Made by a program: the position numbers and the translations under genes. This document shows, one piece after another, positions 51,244 to 52,487 of a stretch of 52,487 nucleotides of DNA. Origin of the DNA: Arthrobacter cryoconiti (GTDB lineage: Bacteria > Actinomycetota > Actinomycetes > Actinomycetales > Micrococcaceae); NCBI RefSeq assembly GCF_020905375.1, contig NZ_JAJJBU010000035.1, positions 1 to 52,487 of the forward strand. Direction: 5' to 3'. Each line of letters begins with the position of its first letter. Positions within the stretch are counted from its first letter, which is position 1. The notes under the pieces were generated by a model, which was not told the DNA's origin, searched no databases, and was given only the letters and a program-made list of their open reading frames with translations.

Positions 51244-52329
51244 ATGCCCATCAGTAAAACCCTCCAGGAGCCCTTGCCCCGGCGTCGAGCGCGAAAAAAC
51301 CCGGTGCGCGAAAGCCGGGCACAGCTCATACCCGGGCTCATGGCCTGCACCGTGGGGGTACTTATTTCCTTCGGGATTCATACGCTGCTTCCCTCGCTCC
51401 CTGCGCTGACAGTGGCGGTAGTACTTGGAATCCTGTGCGCGAACCTGCCTCGCGTGCGGACGCCGACCGCCGGATCTTTTCGTCCCGGACTGGATTTTGC
51501 CGGCAAGAAGCTTATGCGGGCCGGGATTGTGGTGCTTGGCTTGAAGCTGAGCATCGTCGATGTCTGGGAGTTGGGCTGGGCAACTTTCGCGATCATTGTT
51601 GGCGTAGTCGTTCTGGCATTTACCGGTACTTATTTCTTGGGGAAACTCTTTAGGCTTCCGGGAGAGACCCCCTTATTGATCGCCGCCGGGTTTTCAATCT
51701 GCGGAGCCTCCGCCATTGGAGCGATGGCCGCTGCGCGGCGCATTCGCCATACTGATACGGTCATGCCGGTAGCGCTGGTAACTCTCTGCGGAACCCTCGC
51801 CATCGGCGTCCTGCCGCTACTCATGGGTCCGTTGTCTCTTTCACCAATTCAGTTTGGGGAATGGACGGGGGCTTCGGTGCACGACGTCGGCCAAGTCGTT
51901 GCAACGGCGCAAGTGGCCGGGTCCGCTGCGCTGGCGGCCGCCTTGGTCTTCAAGTTAACCCGGGTCATGTTGCTGGCGCCCATTGTCTTCATAGCGGCCT
52001 TGGCGACGCGTCGAAGCGCCCGCAACCAGGGCGTAGATGCTGTCAGCGGCCAGAAGCCGTCGTCGTTGCCACCGTTGGTTCCCGTGTTTGTTATTGGCTT
52101 CGTGGCGATGATTGTCATCAGATCGCTGGGAATCCTAAGTCCCGGGATGCTAGAGATCGGTTCCCTGCTCCAGGACGTGCTCCTAGGCGCCGCGCTCTTC
52201 GGTTTGGGCTCCGCTGTGAGTATCAGGGACTTGCTCTCCACCGGAATTAGGGGAAGCCTTGTGGCATTGCTGTCCTGGACACTCATCGCAACCCTGGGTT
52301 ACGGGGCAGTGCAGTTGATCTCGTTGTAG
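51244..52329 (+). CDS. yeiH: YeiH/UPF0324 putative sulfur-oxyanion exporter
   Basis: The 361-residue protein has about ten TM segments. Family blocks include LDFAGKKLMRAGIVVLGLKL, LLIAAGFSICGASAIGAMAA, GEWTGASVHDVGQVVATAQV and LLQDVLLGAALFGLGSAVSI. The COG2855 family is annotated as putative sulfate exporter; members encoded beside sulfonate-degrading genes have been proposed to export sulfite or sulfate. Its location after the sulfur lyase and racemase supports removal of the sulfur anion made by the lyase. The cytosolic basic N-terminus (RRRARKNPVRESR) is typical. An AGAAGAAGAG precedes the ATG. Confidence 0.9.
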   Translation: MPISKTLQEPLPRRRARKNPVRESRAQLIPGLMACTVGVLISFGIHTLLPSLPALTVAVVLGILCANLPRVRTPTAGSFRPGLDFAGKKLMRAGIVVLGLKLSIVDVWELGWATFAIIVGVVVLAFTGTYFLGKLFRLPGETPLLIAAGFSICGASAIGAMAAARRIRHTDTVMPVALVTLCGTLAIGVLPLLMGPLSLSPIQFGEWTGASVHDVGQVVATAQVAGSAALAAALVFKLTRVMLLAPIVFIAALATRRSARNQGVDAVSGQKPSSLPPLVPVFVIGFVAMIVIRSLGILSPGMLEIGSLLQDVLLGAALFGLGSAVSIRDLLSTGIRGSLVALLSWTLIATLGYGAVQLISL

Positions 52330-52397
52330 GAATAAAATCAGGCGACCGCCCCTTTGGGCCGCTGCCATTCGCACCCACCTCATTAAGAAGGAATAAC

Positions 52398-52487
52398 GTG
52401 TCTACGTCGCAAAAGAGAACTGAAACTGGCCGTGGAGAGCTCCCGGTGACTGGCAGTAGCCGCGTTAAGCGTGGTATGGCTGAGATG
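52398..52487 (+). CDS. pdxS: Pyridoxal 5'-phosphate synthase lyase subunit PdxS, N-terminal part
   Basis: The window ends 30 codons into this gene. Translation from GTG 52398 (after AAGGA) gives a short variable leader and then TGSSRVKRGMAEM, the invariant opening of PdxS (normally continuing into LKGGVIMDVV). PdxS with glutaminase PdxT makes PLP from ribose 5-phosphate, glyceraldehyde 3-phosphate and glutamine. It is in the same orientation as the PLP-dependent lyase operon, 68 bp after the exporter. Identification rests on the conserved motif only, as most of the protein is outside the window. Confidence 0.85.
   Translation, partial: MSTSQKRTETGRGELPVTGSSRVKRGMAEM

Overview
The window reads as the chromosome of a high-GC Gram-positive actinobacterium, most probably Arthrobacter or a close relative in the Micrococcaceae. 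This is an inference from gene content: a mycobacterial-type FprA reductase, a PutA-like proline oxidase of about 1160 residues without a DNA-binding domain, a kdpFABC-kdpDE potassium locus, a cbs-metB transsulfuration pair, a PdxS-type vitamin B6 synthase, and GTG/TTG starts with AGGAGG-like ribosome sites. No transposase, integrase, phage gene, rRNA or CRISPR array was seen.

Positions 1-24.4 kb are mostly core and household genes: the 3' end of fprA, an amino-acid permease, a DUF2461 protein, a Fur regulator with katA catalase and a convergent ankyrin-repeat protein, an MFS exporter, a histidine phosphatase overlapping a NarL-type two-component pair, YajQ, tRNA-Tyr, several small hypothetical proteins, a GNAT acetyltransferase, a MarR-MFS pair, thioredoxin, an ABM monooxygenase, an AlkA-type glycosylase, a LysR regulator translationally coupled to an ArsB/SLC13-like permease, divergent putA, and a solitary AbiEi-like protein with a possible nuclease domain.

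Positions 24.7-39 kb carry cbs-metB (reverse transsulfuration), an amidohydrolase, an SDR, the complete kdpFABCDE operon and a 14-TM MFS exporter. The kdp promoter has four consecutive 11-bp direct repeats plus two more copies, a likely helically phased KdpE operator. kdpF is a 30-codon gene.

Positions 39.2-52.5 kb look like one functional island. It encodes an oligopeptide-type ABC importer (lipoprotein, two permeases, one ATPase with two fused ABC domains), a cytosolic S9 peptidase, an M20D amidohydrolase, a divergent GntR/FCD regulator, a D-cysteine desulfhydrase/cysteate-lyase family PLP enzyme, an Asp/Glu-type racemase, a YeiH/UPF0324 putative sulfur-oxyanion exporter, and the start of pdxS, which makes PLP. 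An 18-nt element (17 of 18 identical) lies upstream of the binding-protein gene and again in the regulator-lyase intergenic region 10 kb away, suggesting one regulon. My leading hypothesis is uptake and hydrolysis of a peptide or conjugate bearing cysteine, D-cysteine or cysteate, followed by beta-elimination of sulfur and export of the sulfur anion. The genes and the repeated element are visible; the substrate is inferred.

The window is also rich in exact palindromes: a 66-bp spacerless perfect palindrome after katA, a 27-bp palindrome before the amino-acid permease, a 14-bp-arm inverted repeat next to the ribosome site of a small exported-looking protein, and intercistronic hairpins inside the peptide/sulfur island.
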